Part shown: piece by piece, positions 1 through 7,002 of the stretch
Numbering within the stretch: the stretch's first letter is position 1
Layout of the letters: every line of letters begins with the position of its first letter
From: a bacterium
GTDB lineage: Bacteria; Patescibacteriota; Gracilibacteria; Peribacterales; Peribacteraceae
Assembly (NCBI GenBank): GCA_027623015.1
Contig: JAQBVR010000014.1
Coordinates: forward strand, 1 to 32,300
DNA: 32,300 bases
Direction of reading: 5' to 3'
Position numbers and translations under genes: made by a program
Notes under the pieces: generated by a model
The model's input: only the letters and a program-made list of their open reading frames with translations
The model's database searches: none
What the model was told of the DNA's origin: nothing

Positions 1-1
1 A

Positions 2-223
2 ATTGGGAGAACAAATTCTGCTATAGGATTTACACTAGAAGGTAACGTAGATGGCGCACAAGAGGATCGGGTGCAATCCGTACTTGAAGGAGTCCAAAAG
101 ACTATTCGCAAAAGCTTACGAGAAGGTCAATTTGTTCAAAGAAATGTAATATTTGAATATTTTAAGCCTGGTAATGAAGGGGATACAATAATCAGTCAAA
201 GCCGGGATCAAATGACCGCATAG
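2..223 (+). CDS. 3' end of an unknown protein (partial)
   Basis: An open frame runs in from the left edge and ends with TAG at 221-223, giving the last 73 residues of a protein whose start lies outside the window. The visible part is hydrophilic, with a charged helical stretch (QEDRVQSVLEGVQKTIRKSL) followed by a short beta-like segment (NVIFEYF). There is no membrane segment or Cys motif. I do not recognise the family. Support comes from the uninterrupted frame to the edge and codon use like the neighbouring genes. The next gene on the same strand starts 86 nt later behind its own promoter candidate, so the two are probably not one operon. Confidence 0.55.
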   Translation: MGRTNSAIGFTLEGNVDGAQEDRVQSVLEGVQKTIRKSLREGQFVQRNVIFEYFKPGNEGDTIISQSRDQMTA

Positions 224-248
224 GAACTATTAAAACTATCAATAATAG

Positions 249-276
249 TTGCATAATATCTATTATTTAGTACAGT
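249..276 (+). promoter_or_regulatory. Candidate sigma70-type promoter for the gene at 310
   Basis: TTGCAT at 249-254 and TACAGT at 271-276 are separated by 16 nt, the same spacing as in the two promoters before the aspartate kinase region. The start codon follows 33 nt after the -10 box, with a small CCCTA/TAGGG hairpin (283-296) in the leader. Predicted from sequence only. Confidence 0.45.
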
Positions 277-309
277 TTATAACCCTATGTCTAGGGATAC
301 CTATTCTTC

Positions 310-1428
310 ATGTCATCCGACACACGAGATAACACAGGCCCAGACTCAGAGGAAACGCTAGTAAGGCAAATAGAAGGAATAATTGAAGGTGATACAACTG
401 ACAACTCTGATGGTTTGAGTGCCCATGATTTAAAGTTTGCATTGGATATAGCACTGCGAATGAGGAAAAGTCGAGAATCAAAATTAGTGGTTGAGCAATT
501 ACAGCAAGGAGCTACTCTCAGGTTAAGAATCCCTCTCTCAGAGATACAAACAAGGGTATTGACTCCCCGTGTTTATCTTAGATGGCCAGTCGTATTGGCT
601 GCGTTGCATAATGGACACCTCATTGGTAAACAAGTTGTTGAAAATGCAGTACAGTACGCCGAAGATGGCAATGCAAAAGCACGTCTAACACTACAGCAAC
701 ATGCTGTACATGCGAATAAATATGGGTATTTTCTCTTTCGATACGATGCAAAAACAATAGATTACCGTCTTCGAGCAGAATACAGTGGAGAAAACTTTCC
801 TCAAGCTACGCCAAAATTTGTAGTAAGCGCATCTGATGCATTGCATCCAGATTCACAACATGAATTGCACAAGAAGTCAGTCTGTTCTGCAGATTGTCAG
901 CTACATCTACCAAAACCAAAAGCCAATGCACCAACCATATTAGACTTACCAGATGCGTCTCGAGGAGATGAAGTAACTGATGTATCTTGGCTACAAAGAG
1001 CAACTGATGAACCTCAAGGTATTGCTCTGGTAGAAGATATACAGTGTAGAAAAGACATGACACAGTTTGGTTTATCATCAAAGGCTATGGATGCAGGACT
1101 GTTGCACGTACGTGAGAAGGTCAATCCTCTGCGTCCTGAGTTTCCTGTCACAGATGTAGCTGCAGCCATAGCTTCTATAAAAGGAATAGTTATGAAAGAT
1201 GGACGCAAAGTTTTTTTTGGCTCGAAAGAAATGCCAGATATTACTCCTATAGGGAACGGAAGAAGTATGTATACCTTTGAGCATTTCAATAGTGAAAATT
1301 GTGAATCGTTCCTGCCAGTTTATACTCTGAGAGGTCGTGAGTACCCTGTGGTACTTCCAGACGATACAAAAAACGAGCACTATAAACTCATTGTGGATTG
1401 GTTTGTCAAATCTGCACGACTCAAGTAG
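310..1428 (+). CDS. Hypothetical protein, 372 aa
   Basis: I do not recognise this protein. It is soluble by composition: no signal peptide or membrane helix is visible. The first 35 residues are acidic and look disordered. A mixed alpha/beta region follows from about residue 40 to 165, then a low-complexity part with Cys/His residues (CSADCQLHLPKPKA, about 193-206), then a C-terminal alpha/beta region ending in a Lys/Arg-rich tail. The paired cysteines are too few for a convincing zinc ribbon. The ATG at 310 is preceded by a promoter candidate but no clear ribosome-binding site. Its last 8 nt overlap the end of the convergent (p)ppGpp-hydrolase fusion gene, so the two transcripts must be partly antisense at their 3' ends. 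Confidence 0.7.
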   Translation: MSSDTRDNTGPDSEETLVRQIEGIIEGDTTDNSDGLSAHDLKFALDIALRMRKSRESKLVVEQLQQGATLRLRIPLSEIQTRVLTPRVYLRWPVVLAALHNGHLIGKQVVENAVQYAEDGNAKARLTLQQHAVHANKYGYFLFRYDAKTIDYRLRAEYSGENFPQATPKFVVSASDALHPDSQHELHKKSVCSADCQLHLPKPKANAPTILDLPDASRGDEVTDVSWLQRATDEPQGIALVEDIQCRKDMTQFGLSSKAMDAGLLHVREKVNPLRPEFPVTDVAAAIASIKGIVMKDGRKVFFGSKEMPDITPIGNGRSMYTFEHFNSENCESFLPVYTLRGREYPVVLPDDTKNEHYKLIVDWFVKSARLK

Positions 1429-4177
1429 CCTTTCGCCTCTTCTCTTCTTGAATATTCCACCACACGAGCGAGACAAATACAGGGAGTATGGCAATGGGTG
1501 AGATAGATCTTGTAAAAATTATTTCTCCTACAGCAGCAAATAGGCACACAAGAAGAAGCTGTGCATACAGTTGGTGAGACTCAATTTGTCGTACAAGTAT
1601 GTAGAAAAGTGTGTAGGGCAGGAACACAAATGTGAGAATAAAGGCGATGATCGTCGAAATTTCTGCTGGTGTTAGCAGTGTATGGTACATATTTGGTACG
1701 TATATAAGTGCTGGGATCAACGATAGGCAGGACAGACAGAACAGGAAGGCAGGGTAGCGGGCCTGAATCATGCCCTCTTGTTCTTGGTACCTGCGGCCTA
1801 CTTCGGAGTACCAGCCAAAGGAGAGTCCACTACCAAGTCCGAAGAGCAATGCTATCGCTGGTGTGTTGTATAGTTTCATCATAAATGCGCTCGTTAGCAG
1901 AGAGACACACATCATGATGATCTCGTTTGTGTATGAGTCTTTTGAAAAGATGCGTCGCAGCATGGGTACGATGACCGTTCCTATAACAATGAAAATGATG
2001 TACTGAACAGGGGAGAGGTACTGCAGGCTGTAGTACGAGAGTGCTCCAGTGAGAAAGAATGCTATTCCAGAGAGGAATAGCGATGTGCGGCGGATGTCCA
2101 GTGCCTTATACTTTCGCTTAGAGGTAATGACTTGGTGAACGTATAGCAAGGACGCAGCGATAAAGAATGTGAAGTATCGTAGGAATATCAACTCCTCTGG
2201 TTTCGCGATATTGATAAGAATCTGATGTGCAAATACTGGGTCCATACCCCATAGTACGATAAGAAGTAGAAACATCAGTCTATGGTGAAAAGACGCTCTT
2301 TTTGGGTGGACAGAGATATCTGTTGCTCCTGCTTTTTGCAATCTCTGTACAATCAACTTTTGCTCAGTGGAGCTCAATGGAAAGCCAAGGGAGATGTTCC
2401 CATGAAAGAGTTGCCGTGGTCGGAATCTTACATTCTTTAAAGTGATGCCCATTTCTTTATAGACGCCTATTACTTGCGCAACAATATCAGCATCATCGAT
2501 CTGCATGGTAAAATGGACGATACAATCCACTCTGGATGGCACATTCTGCTCTGTAGCTATAGGTTCGAACAATACAGAAAACATATGCTCTGGCTTGATA
2601 TAACCATTTGCTATAGCAATAAATGCGTCGTTTAATGTGCGATAGCCTTGAGATGCTAGCTGATCGCTAAACTTCTCATTGTCGTACTCTTCTAGAAAAC
2701 CTTTGTTTTGTTCCGTCATGATGTCCTGCAGTAAGTCTTTTCCGATTGTGAGCTTCTTTTTCTTCGATGTCGTAGAGAGTGCACTCCGTATAACTGCAGT
2801 AGCGAGTCCAGTATTTACCCATTCGAGCCATTGTCGATCAATCATCTCACTTTTTGCAAATGTAACATCTAAAGACACCCCATTGCGCAGTGGTGTATGT
2901 AGGGCTACTTCTTCTCCATTTATGCGAATAGATTTTGTAAACTGTGCATGATTGCGAAAGCAGAAAAAAACACCATCAAGAGCAGTTGATCCTTCTGGAA
3001 GCATCTCTGTGTGATCATTCATACCATGAACGATGATAGAATCCCCCAAGATATCGCTCTGCAAACTTTCCCAAAAGTCATCACTACGGTCTTCAGTATC
3101 CTCTGTGAGAGACTTGATATGATCAGCCCAAGGAAGGTAGTCAAATACCCCAGATGCCTCACTGTCAAAGCAAGAAACCGTGATACCATATTTGTGGTAT
3201 TCCTGCATTGCCTCTGTTCGGATTTTACAACGCACACGAGTCCCATCTTCGAGGATGACAGTGGTATGGACGCCACGGTATCCATTCATCATTGGAGAGT
3301 TGATGTAGTCTTGAAACGACAAATGTTCACGTTGCCATATCTGATGCAGGGCACCAAGGACTTGGTAGCAATCATTGATCTCTGAACAGATAAATGTAGC
3401 AGTAAGTGCTGCAACACCCGTGATGCCTTTGTCGCCACTTTCCATACTGATGCGAAGCTTCTGCCAACTCTTTATCTCTTGAACACAGTCAACATGAGTT
3501 TTACCTAGAACATCTTGGAGGTGTTTACACATCTTCCGGATGATCTTCTCCGATTGTTTTTCGTTCTCTATGCGTAGCTCGGAAAGCTCTTCAAATACGC
3601 CCGGTTCGAGAACAGAAAGGCAAAGTGCCTCCATTTCGTCACGTAGATTGTTCATGGCAAGTCGATCGGCGATCTTCACAAACACATCCATCGTCTCCTG
3701 TGCAAATGTCTTCTGCCGTTCTGGCTTCATAAATTCCACAGTCTGCATGTTGTGCAGGCGGTCTACAAGCTTGATCACCATGATGCGTACATCTTGCTTC
3801 ATGAGTCTGAAGATCTTTCGTAGTGTTTCTATTTGATCATCGAGTGTTGGTCTCCCCTCAAGGTCCTCTCTGTAGATTTTGGTAACACCATCGATCAACG
3901 CAGAAACTTGGCCATTAAATGCATCATCGATCTCTAGGAGCGTTAGATCAGTATCTTCTACGGTATCATGCAAGAGAGCTGCTATCAGTGTATCCGCATC
4001 TGCCCCCATGTCTGCCAGTATATGGGCAACAGCTATAGGATGCGTAAAATATGGCTCCCCAGACTTCCTATTTTGACATTTGTGGGCTTCTGTGCCCATC
4101 TCAAATGCTTTGTTGATGCGTTTCTGGTCCTTAGCGGACAGATGGGAAATATGTGATTTAAACTCTTTCCACTGCAT
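1421..4177 (-). CDS. SpoT-like (p)ppGpp hydrolase fused to an EamA/DMT-type membrane domain, 918 aa
   Basis: The N-terminal half is a Rel/SpoT homologue. The HD hydrolase domain (about 25-190) keeps its metal ligands and catalytic acids: H46 in FTHP, H70-D71, E74-D75 and D139 in LVDRLHNM. The following synthetase domain (about 235-335) is recognisable by NGYRGVHTTV and the KIRT strand, but it lacks the catalytic Asp (A256 or G254 there) and the catalytic Glu before QIRT (R316 instead), and the substrate-binding R-K loop is missing. It should therefore only degrade the alarmone. A TGS domain (about 378-465) and an ACT-like domain (about 548-625) follow. From residue 633 to 907 there are ten hydrophobic helices with EamA/DMT-like features (SYYSLQYLSP; a GLSFGWYSEVGRR repeat of the same fold). 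Ordinary RSH proteins end after ACT at 700-750 aa. The frame is continuous through the junction. What the membrane domain carries or senses is unknown. Confidence 0.88.
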   Translation of the reverse strand: MQWKEFKSHISHLSAKDQKRINKAFEMGTEAHKCQNRKSGEPYFTHPIAVAHILADMGADADTLIAALLHDTVEDTDLTLLEIDDAFNGQVSALIDGVTKIYREDLEGRPTLDDQIETLRKIFRLMKQDVRIMVIKLVDRLHNMQTVEFMKPERQKTFAQETMDVFVKIADRLAMNNLRDEMEALCLSVLEPGVFEELSELRIENEKQSEKIIRKMCKHLQDVLGKTHVDCVQEIKSWQKLRISMESGDKGITGVAALTATFICSEINDCYQVLGALHQIWQREHLSFQDYINSPMMNGYRGVHTTVILEDGTRVRCKIRTEAMQEYHKYGITVSCFDSEASGVFDYLPWADHIKSLTEDTEDRSDDFWESLQSDILGDSIIVHGMNDHTEMLPEGSTALDGVFFCFRNHAQFTKSIRINGEEVALHTPLRNGVSLDVTFAKSEMIDRQWLEWVNTGLATAVIRSALSTTSKKKKLTIGKDLLQDIMTEQNKGFLEEYDNEKFSDQLASQGYRTLNDAFIAIANGYIKPEHMFSVLFEPIATEQNVPSRVDCIVHFTMQIDDADIVAQVIGVYKEMGITLKNVRFRPRQLFHGNISLGFPLSSTEQKLIVQRLQKAGATDISVHPKRASFHHRLMFLLLIVLWGMDPVFAHQILINIAKPEELIFLRYFTFFIAASLLYVHQVITSKRKYKALDIRRTSLFLSGIAFFLTGALSYYSLQYLSPVQYIIFIVIGTVIVPMLRRIFSKDSYTNEIIMMCVSLLTSAFMMKLYNTPAIALLFGLGSGLSFGWYSEVGRRYQEQEGMIQARYPAFLFCLSCLSLIPALIYVPNMYHTLLTPAEISTIIAFILTFVFLPYTLFYILVRQIESHQLYAQLLLVCLFAAVGEIIFTRSISPIAILPVFVSLVWWNIQEEKRRKAT

Positions 4178-4188
4178 AATTAATGATA

Positions 4189-4216
4189 ACTATACTCTAC
4201 TTTCTGGCTTTGTGAA
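4189..4216 (-). promoter_or_regulatory. Candidate promoter of the RSH-membrane fusion gene
   Basis: On the minus strand TTCACA (4216-4211) and TATAGT (4194-4189) are spaced by 16 nt. The ATG at 4177 lies 11 nt past the -10 box, which predicts a leader of only about 4-5 nt and no room for a Shine-Dalgarno site. Confidence 0.5.
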
Positions 4217-4241
4217 GGGGAATTTGGCACTTGGGAGGTCT

Positions 4242-4721
4242 TTAAGAAAGTACTGAAAGTATGTAAAATTTCACATTTGCAAAGATTTCCGTAGAAGTGT
4301 CGAGTGCTTCTATCTCCGTCTTTGAAAACCATTGCATCGCATCTGCTTCGTTTGTATCTAGGATAATATCCTGAGATTCATCAAGTGGACGTGCAAGGTA
4401 GAGAAAGTCCATGTGTTGATGTGCTGTTTCGCCGCGCTCCTGAGAAGCAGGGATATTTTCAAGCAGAAGTGCGATTGGCTTTTTGAGCATACATCCCTCT
4501 GCGGGATTCTCTTCAAAGAGATTCTCTTGAGCATCGCCAACGATCTCTACATCTAGTCCTGTTTCTTCTTTGCATTCTCGCTTCGCGGTATCTGCTGGAG
4601 TTTCATTGTCATCGACATGCCCTCCAGGTGGCATCCATCGTTCAAGTCGTTTGTGCCACATCAGGAGTGTTCGCTGTTTACTATCGACGATAAATGCTGT
4701 GGCTGTGAAATGCTTCTTCAT
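4242..4721 (-). CDS. Nudix hydrolase, 159 aa
   Basis: A complete Nudix box (G-x5-E-x7-R-E-x2-E-E-x-G-x) is visible: GGHVDDNETPADTAKRECKE followed by ETGL, about residues 33-56 of the product. Nudix enzymes cleave nucleoside diphosphates linked to another group; the box fixes the metal site but not the substrate. The strand-rich start (KKHFTATAFIVD) is typical of the fold. I chose the ATG at 4721. An in-frame extension to 4796 would be encoded by the tandem-word hairpin at 4725-4806 and gives a Cys/Ile-rich, unlikely N-terminus. The gene lies 64 nt upstream of the RSH fusion gene on the same strand; alarmone or nucleotide clean-up would suit the context but is inference. Confidence 0.85.
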   Translation of the reverse strand: MKKHFTATAFIVDSKQRTLLMWHKRLERWMPPGGHVDDNETPADTAKRECKEETGLDVEIVGDAQENLFEENPAEGCMLKKPIALLLENIPASQERGETAHQHMDFLYLARPLDESQDIILDTNEADAMQWFSKTEIEALDTSTEIFANVKFYILSVLS

Positions 4722-4724
4722 GAT

Positions 4725-4806
4725 GATGCAGAGGAAACAAAAGATGCAGAGTACTCTTGCGTATGCTATAGTACATTTCTTCTGCATCTTCTGCATCTTC
4801 TGATTC
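4725..4806 (-). repeat. Tandem-word hairpin, 9-nt word (GATGCAGAA)
   Basis: The left arm (4725-4751) holds two copies of GATGCAGAG around a degenerate unit. The right arm (4776-4806) is the reverse complement with two full copies of GATGCAGAA plus partial ones. The arms are separated by about 24 nt that contain a second small inverted repeat (GTACT/AGTAC). The hairpin fills the gap between the divergently oriented Nudix and thioredoxin-like genes and belongs to the hairpin family described in the findings. Strand assignment is arbitrary. Confidence 0.75.
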
Positions 4807-4819
4807 TCCCCCTAGGTAT

Positions 4820-5389
4820 ATGGTTCTCATCAATGACAATTCATCGGCATTAGACATCGGAGATCACATGCCCGCCTTCAGTTTGCCTGCAACAGACGGT
4901 ATGACTGTTGATTCACACATGATCAAAGACCCAGTTATTGCTGTCGTTTTCACATGTAATCATTGCCCATACGCACAGGCATACGAAGAACGACTTGTAG
5001 AGTTGGCAGAACATTTCGATGAACTTGGTGTTCAGTTTGTATTGATAAATAGTAATGACGCAAATAACTTTCCAGAGGACTCCTTCGACATGATGATCAT
5101 CAAACATGACGAGCAGGGGTATCCATTCCCGTACTGCTATGACGAGTCTCAAGAAGTTGCAGTAGAATTTGGTGCTTTGTGTACGCCCCATTGTTTTGTG
5201 TTTGATCGCGATCGCACTCTGAAGTACAAAGGACGGATCGATAACAACTGGCAAGATGTCGCAGCAGTAACCGAACACAATCTTCGCGATGCCCTAGATG
5301 CACTTGTGTTAGACCTTGAGCCACCAGTGCATGAGGTCAACGCTATTGGTTGTTCGATCAAGTGGCGTGATTCACAGCTAGTCCATTAA
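4820..5389 (+). CDS. Thioredoxin-fold / peroxiredoxin-like (AhpC-TSA) protein, 189 aa
   Basis: The fold is recognisable from the start GDHMPAFSLPATDG and the central strand VIAVVFTCNHCPYAQAY, which gives a CxxC redox centre (CNHC, about residues 46-49). The downstream FGALCTPHCFVFD holds the cis-Pro loop region with two more cysteines, and DRTLKYKGRIDNN follows. This matches the cytosolic thioredoxin-family proteins with the CNHCPY signature, annotated as redoxins of unknown substrate. No signal peptide is present, so it should act in the cytoplasm, perhaps in thiol or peroxide reduction. The start ATG is weakly supported by an AGG about 6 nt before it. The stop codon is followed directly by the left arm of the inverted-repeat element at 5390. 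Confidence 0.85.
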   Translation: MVLINDNSSALDIGDHMPAFSLPATDGMTVDSHMIKDPVIAVVFTCNHCPYAQAYEERLVELAEHFDELGVQFVLINSNDANNFPEDSFDMMIIKHDEQGYPFPYCYDESQEVAVEFGALCTPHCFVFDRDRTLKYKGRIDNNWQDVAAVTEHNLRDALDALVLDLEPPVHEVNAIGCSIKWRDSQLVH

Positions 5390-5940
5390 TTTGTTGAATT
5401 GCTGCATTGTTACAGTGCTAAACTGTTAAATTGTTCGCAGAGCGCGTGTGAAGTTTGATGATATATAATCATAGTAATTACTTTTGTAGTTTTCTTTCAG
5501 TGAATTTTGATAGTGAATGTATTTCTCTTGGTAACTTTTTGAGTTCTGTAAGCATGTGGTCATATTGAGAGGTTGACAGCAGTTTTCTACGATGCGCTTT
5601 TTCATTCCAATCTAATGCCTCAAGAGTTGAAGCATATGCATAATTATAAAATTTGATCTTGTCTTTTTTTGTCTTTCTTCCAAAGCCTTCTGCAATATTT
5701 ACTGATATTGAATCTACTGATCTCACATATTGGTCTCCAATAGTCTTCTTTGCAAAAACATCCCAATTCTTAACAATGTTCCACATCTCATTCGAGATAT
5801 GGAATGCCACTGTGATCATTGAGCTGAAGAAATTTTTTCTGAGGCATAATTAAAGATTTAGAATGAAGAGAAGTATCATGCCATCTGCTTATACGCTCTG
5901 CGAACAATTTAGCAATATAACAATTTAGCAATCTAATAGT
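5390..5940 (-). mobile_element. Inverted-repeat element with 8-nt-word arms enclosing a four-helix-bundle gene
   Basis: The left arm (5390-5444) is six tandem octamers of the type ATTGTTAA/ATTGCTGC. The right arm (5894-5940) is built from TTAGCAAT and TAACAATT units and is its inverted counterpart. The inner 17 bp are a perfect inverted repeat (5428-5444 against 5894-5910). The element starts right after the stop codon of the thioredoxin-like gene and ends right at the stop codon of the metallophosphoesterase gene, so it occupies the whole gap. The only gene inside is the four-helix-bundle gene at 5478-5819. The layout resembles 23S rRNA intervening sequences, where a stem encloses the same type of gene. 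Mobility is inference. Confidence 0.6.
5478..5819 (-). CDS. Four-helix-bundle protein (23S rRNA IVS / S23 family), 113 aa
   Basis: The sequence has the hallmarks of the IVS-encoded four-helix-bundle family: a VRSVDSISVNIAEGFGR core after the first helix, then KFYNYAYASTLEALDW and a final Leu-rich helix. Members lie in intervening sequences of 23S rRNA genes and in other genomic places; a related protein (Avd) assists diversity-generating retroelements. The biochemical role is unsettled and nucleic-acid binding is suspected. No reverse transcriptase or variable region lies near. The ATG at 5819 is the only usable start, since a TAA lies 30-odd nt upstream in frame; the N-terminus is slightly shorter than in many homologues. 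The gene sits alone inside the inverted-repeat element at 5390-5940. Confidence 0.85.
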   Translation of the reverse strand: MITVAFHISNEMWNIVKNWDVFAKKTIGDQYVRSVDSISVNIAEGFGRKTKKDKIKFYNYAYASTLEALDWNEKAHRRKLLSTSQYDHMLTELKKLPREIHSLSKFTERKLQK

Positions 5941-6933
5941 TTAAGAGGCCGAACTAGAAGACTTAGGTTCAATATTCAAGATCATCACCTCAGGCCACGC
6001 AAAGAGTCGTGCGCGCAGTGCAGCTTCTCCAACTCCTCGTGTCAGTGCAAGTATAGAGCCGTTATCAAGTTCAAATATTCCTTGATCAAACGAAGGTCCG
6101 ATAGTCGTTGGAAGACTACTCAATGATCCTACATGCGGTAAGCGAATTTGCCCACCATGTGTATGACCTGCAACGATCAAGTCTGCATCGCTGCTTTGTT
6201 GCTCCTTGATGATGTCCGGATTATGGGAGAGTAAAATAGTTGGAAGATCTAACATACCAGTCATAGCCGCTGAAAGGTCGCTATCCCCACTCCAGAGGTC
6301 GTCGATTCCTACTAGATTGATGTTTTCGGCTCCCAACGATATGATAGTATATTCATTACGCAGTACCTGTATATCTAGTGCCTCAAGAGCGTCGGCGACA
6401 TCATCTCCTTTGTCGAGGAACTGTATCTTTTGACGCAGTATATTGCGCTTGTGCCCTCTATCATGATTCCCCAGTACGGCAAATACACCTGCAGATGCAC
6501 GAATATTGCCGAGAGGAGCAAGGTGAGAGAGGTCAGAACGTTCATCTTCTATCAAGTCTCCTGCGATCAAAACGATGTCTGGTAATGCTTGATTGATCTT
6601 ATCTACAATGCGCGAGAGGAATACCTCTCCTTTGTATGGACCTATGTGTGTATCGGAGATGACGACAATCTTTATCGATTCTTCTATAGGTAGATGCACA
6701 GTGTGCTCAGTGGTTACTATCATCTGTGGCTCCACAAAGGATCCATAGATGGTTAGACTGAAACCGATAAGCCCAATCAATCCAATAAAGACTACACCAA
6801 TTATCACAGATTTGTGTGCAGTACGGTTTCGACTCCACCAGAGCCAAGATGTAAGCATCATACAGAAGCCGATACTGATGAGTAGGAGGATGGCCAGATC
6901 CCACCAAAATATAGAAGGACGCAATAAGAACAT
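5941..6933 (-). CDS. Membrane-anchored metallophosphoesterase (YkuE/YaeI-like), 330 aa
   Basis: Two N-terminal membrane helices (about 13-33 and 42-63) are followed by a calcineurin-like phosphoesterase domain with all metal-binding motifs in order: SDTHIG (D94, H96), GDLIED (D126), GNHD (N156, H157), LSHNPD (H237) and GHTHGGQIRLP (H257, H259). The topology should place the catalytic domain at the outer face of the membrane. Homologues such as YkuE and YaeI/LpxG-type enzymes cleave phosphoesters in cell-envelope lipids or other substrates; the substrate here is unknown. The C-terminus ends in a short Ser-rich tail. The start is supported by a TACAAT box exactly 6 nt upstream of the ATG, which suggests a leaderless transcript. 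Confidence 0.9.
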   Translation of the reverse strand: MFLLRPSIFWWDLAILLLISIGFCMMLTSWLWWSRNRTAHKSVIIGVVFIGLIGLIGFSLTIYGSFVEPQMIVTTEHTVHLPIEESIKIVVISDTHIGPYKGEVFLSRIVDKINQALPDIVLIAGDLIEDERSDLSHLAPLGNIRASAGVFAVLGNHDRGHKRNILRQKIQFLDKGDDVADALEALDIQVLRNEYTIISLGAENINLVGIDDLWSGDSDLSAAMTGMLDLPTILLSHNPDIIKEQQSSDADLIVAGHTHGGQIRLPHVGSLSSLPTTIGPSFDQGIFELDNGSILALTRGVGEAALRARLFAWPEVMILNIEPKSSSSAS

Positions 6934-6939
6934 ATGTGC

Positions 6940-6945
6940 ATTGTA
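6940..6945 (-). promoter_or_regulatory. -10 box for a leaderless metallophosphoesterase mRNA
   Basis: TACAAT on the minus strand (6945-6940) ends 6 nt before the ATG at 6933. Transcription would start at or within a base of the start codon. No good -35 box is visible (TTAAGA at 17 nt spacing). Confidence 0.5.
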
Positions 6946-6957
6946 GCAATGTTCTCA

Positions 6958-6991
6958 GAATTCTTAATTCTAAATTCTCAATTTTAATTTA
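6958..6991 (+). repeat. Tandem 7-nt words (ATTCTNA), single arm
   Basis: Four consecutive heptamers of the form ATTCTTA, ATTCTAA, ATTCTCA, ATTTTAA fill the short gap between two divergent genes. No partner arm lies next to it. A weak match of opposite polarity (AATTAAA, GATTTAG, AATGAAG) occurs at 5849-5870, beyond the metallophosphoesterase gene, but this pairing is uncertain. Confidence 0.5.
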
Positions 6992-7002
6992 CAATGAGTT
7001 CA

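Noticed and set aside
4722-4796. N-terminal extension of the Nudix protein
   Set aside because: It would be translated from the tandem-word hairpin and adds 25 Cys/Ile-rich residues before the family start.
5478-5819. Avd protein of a diversity-generating retroelement
   Set aside because: The fold is related, but no reverse transcriptase, template repeat or variable repeat is in the neighbourhood.
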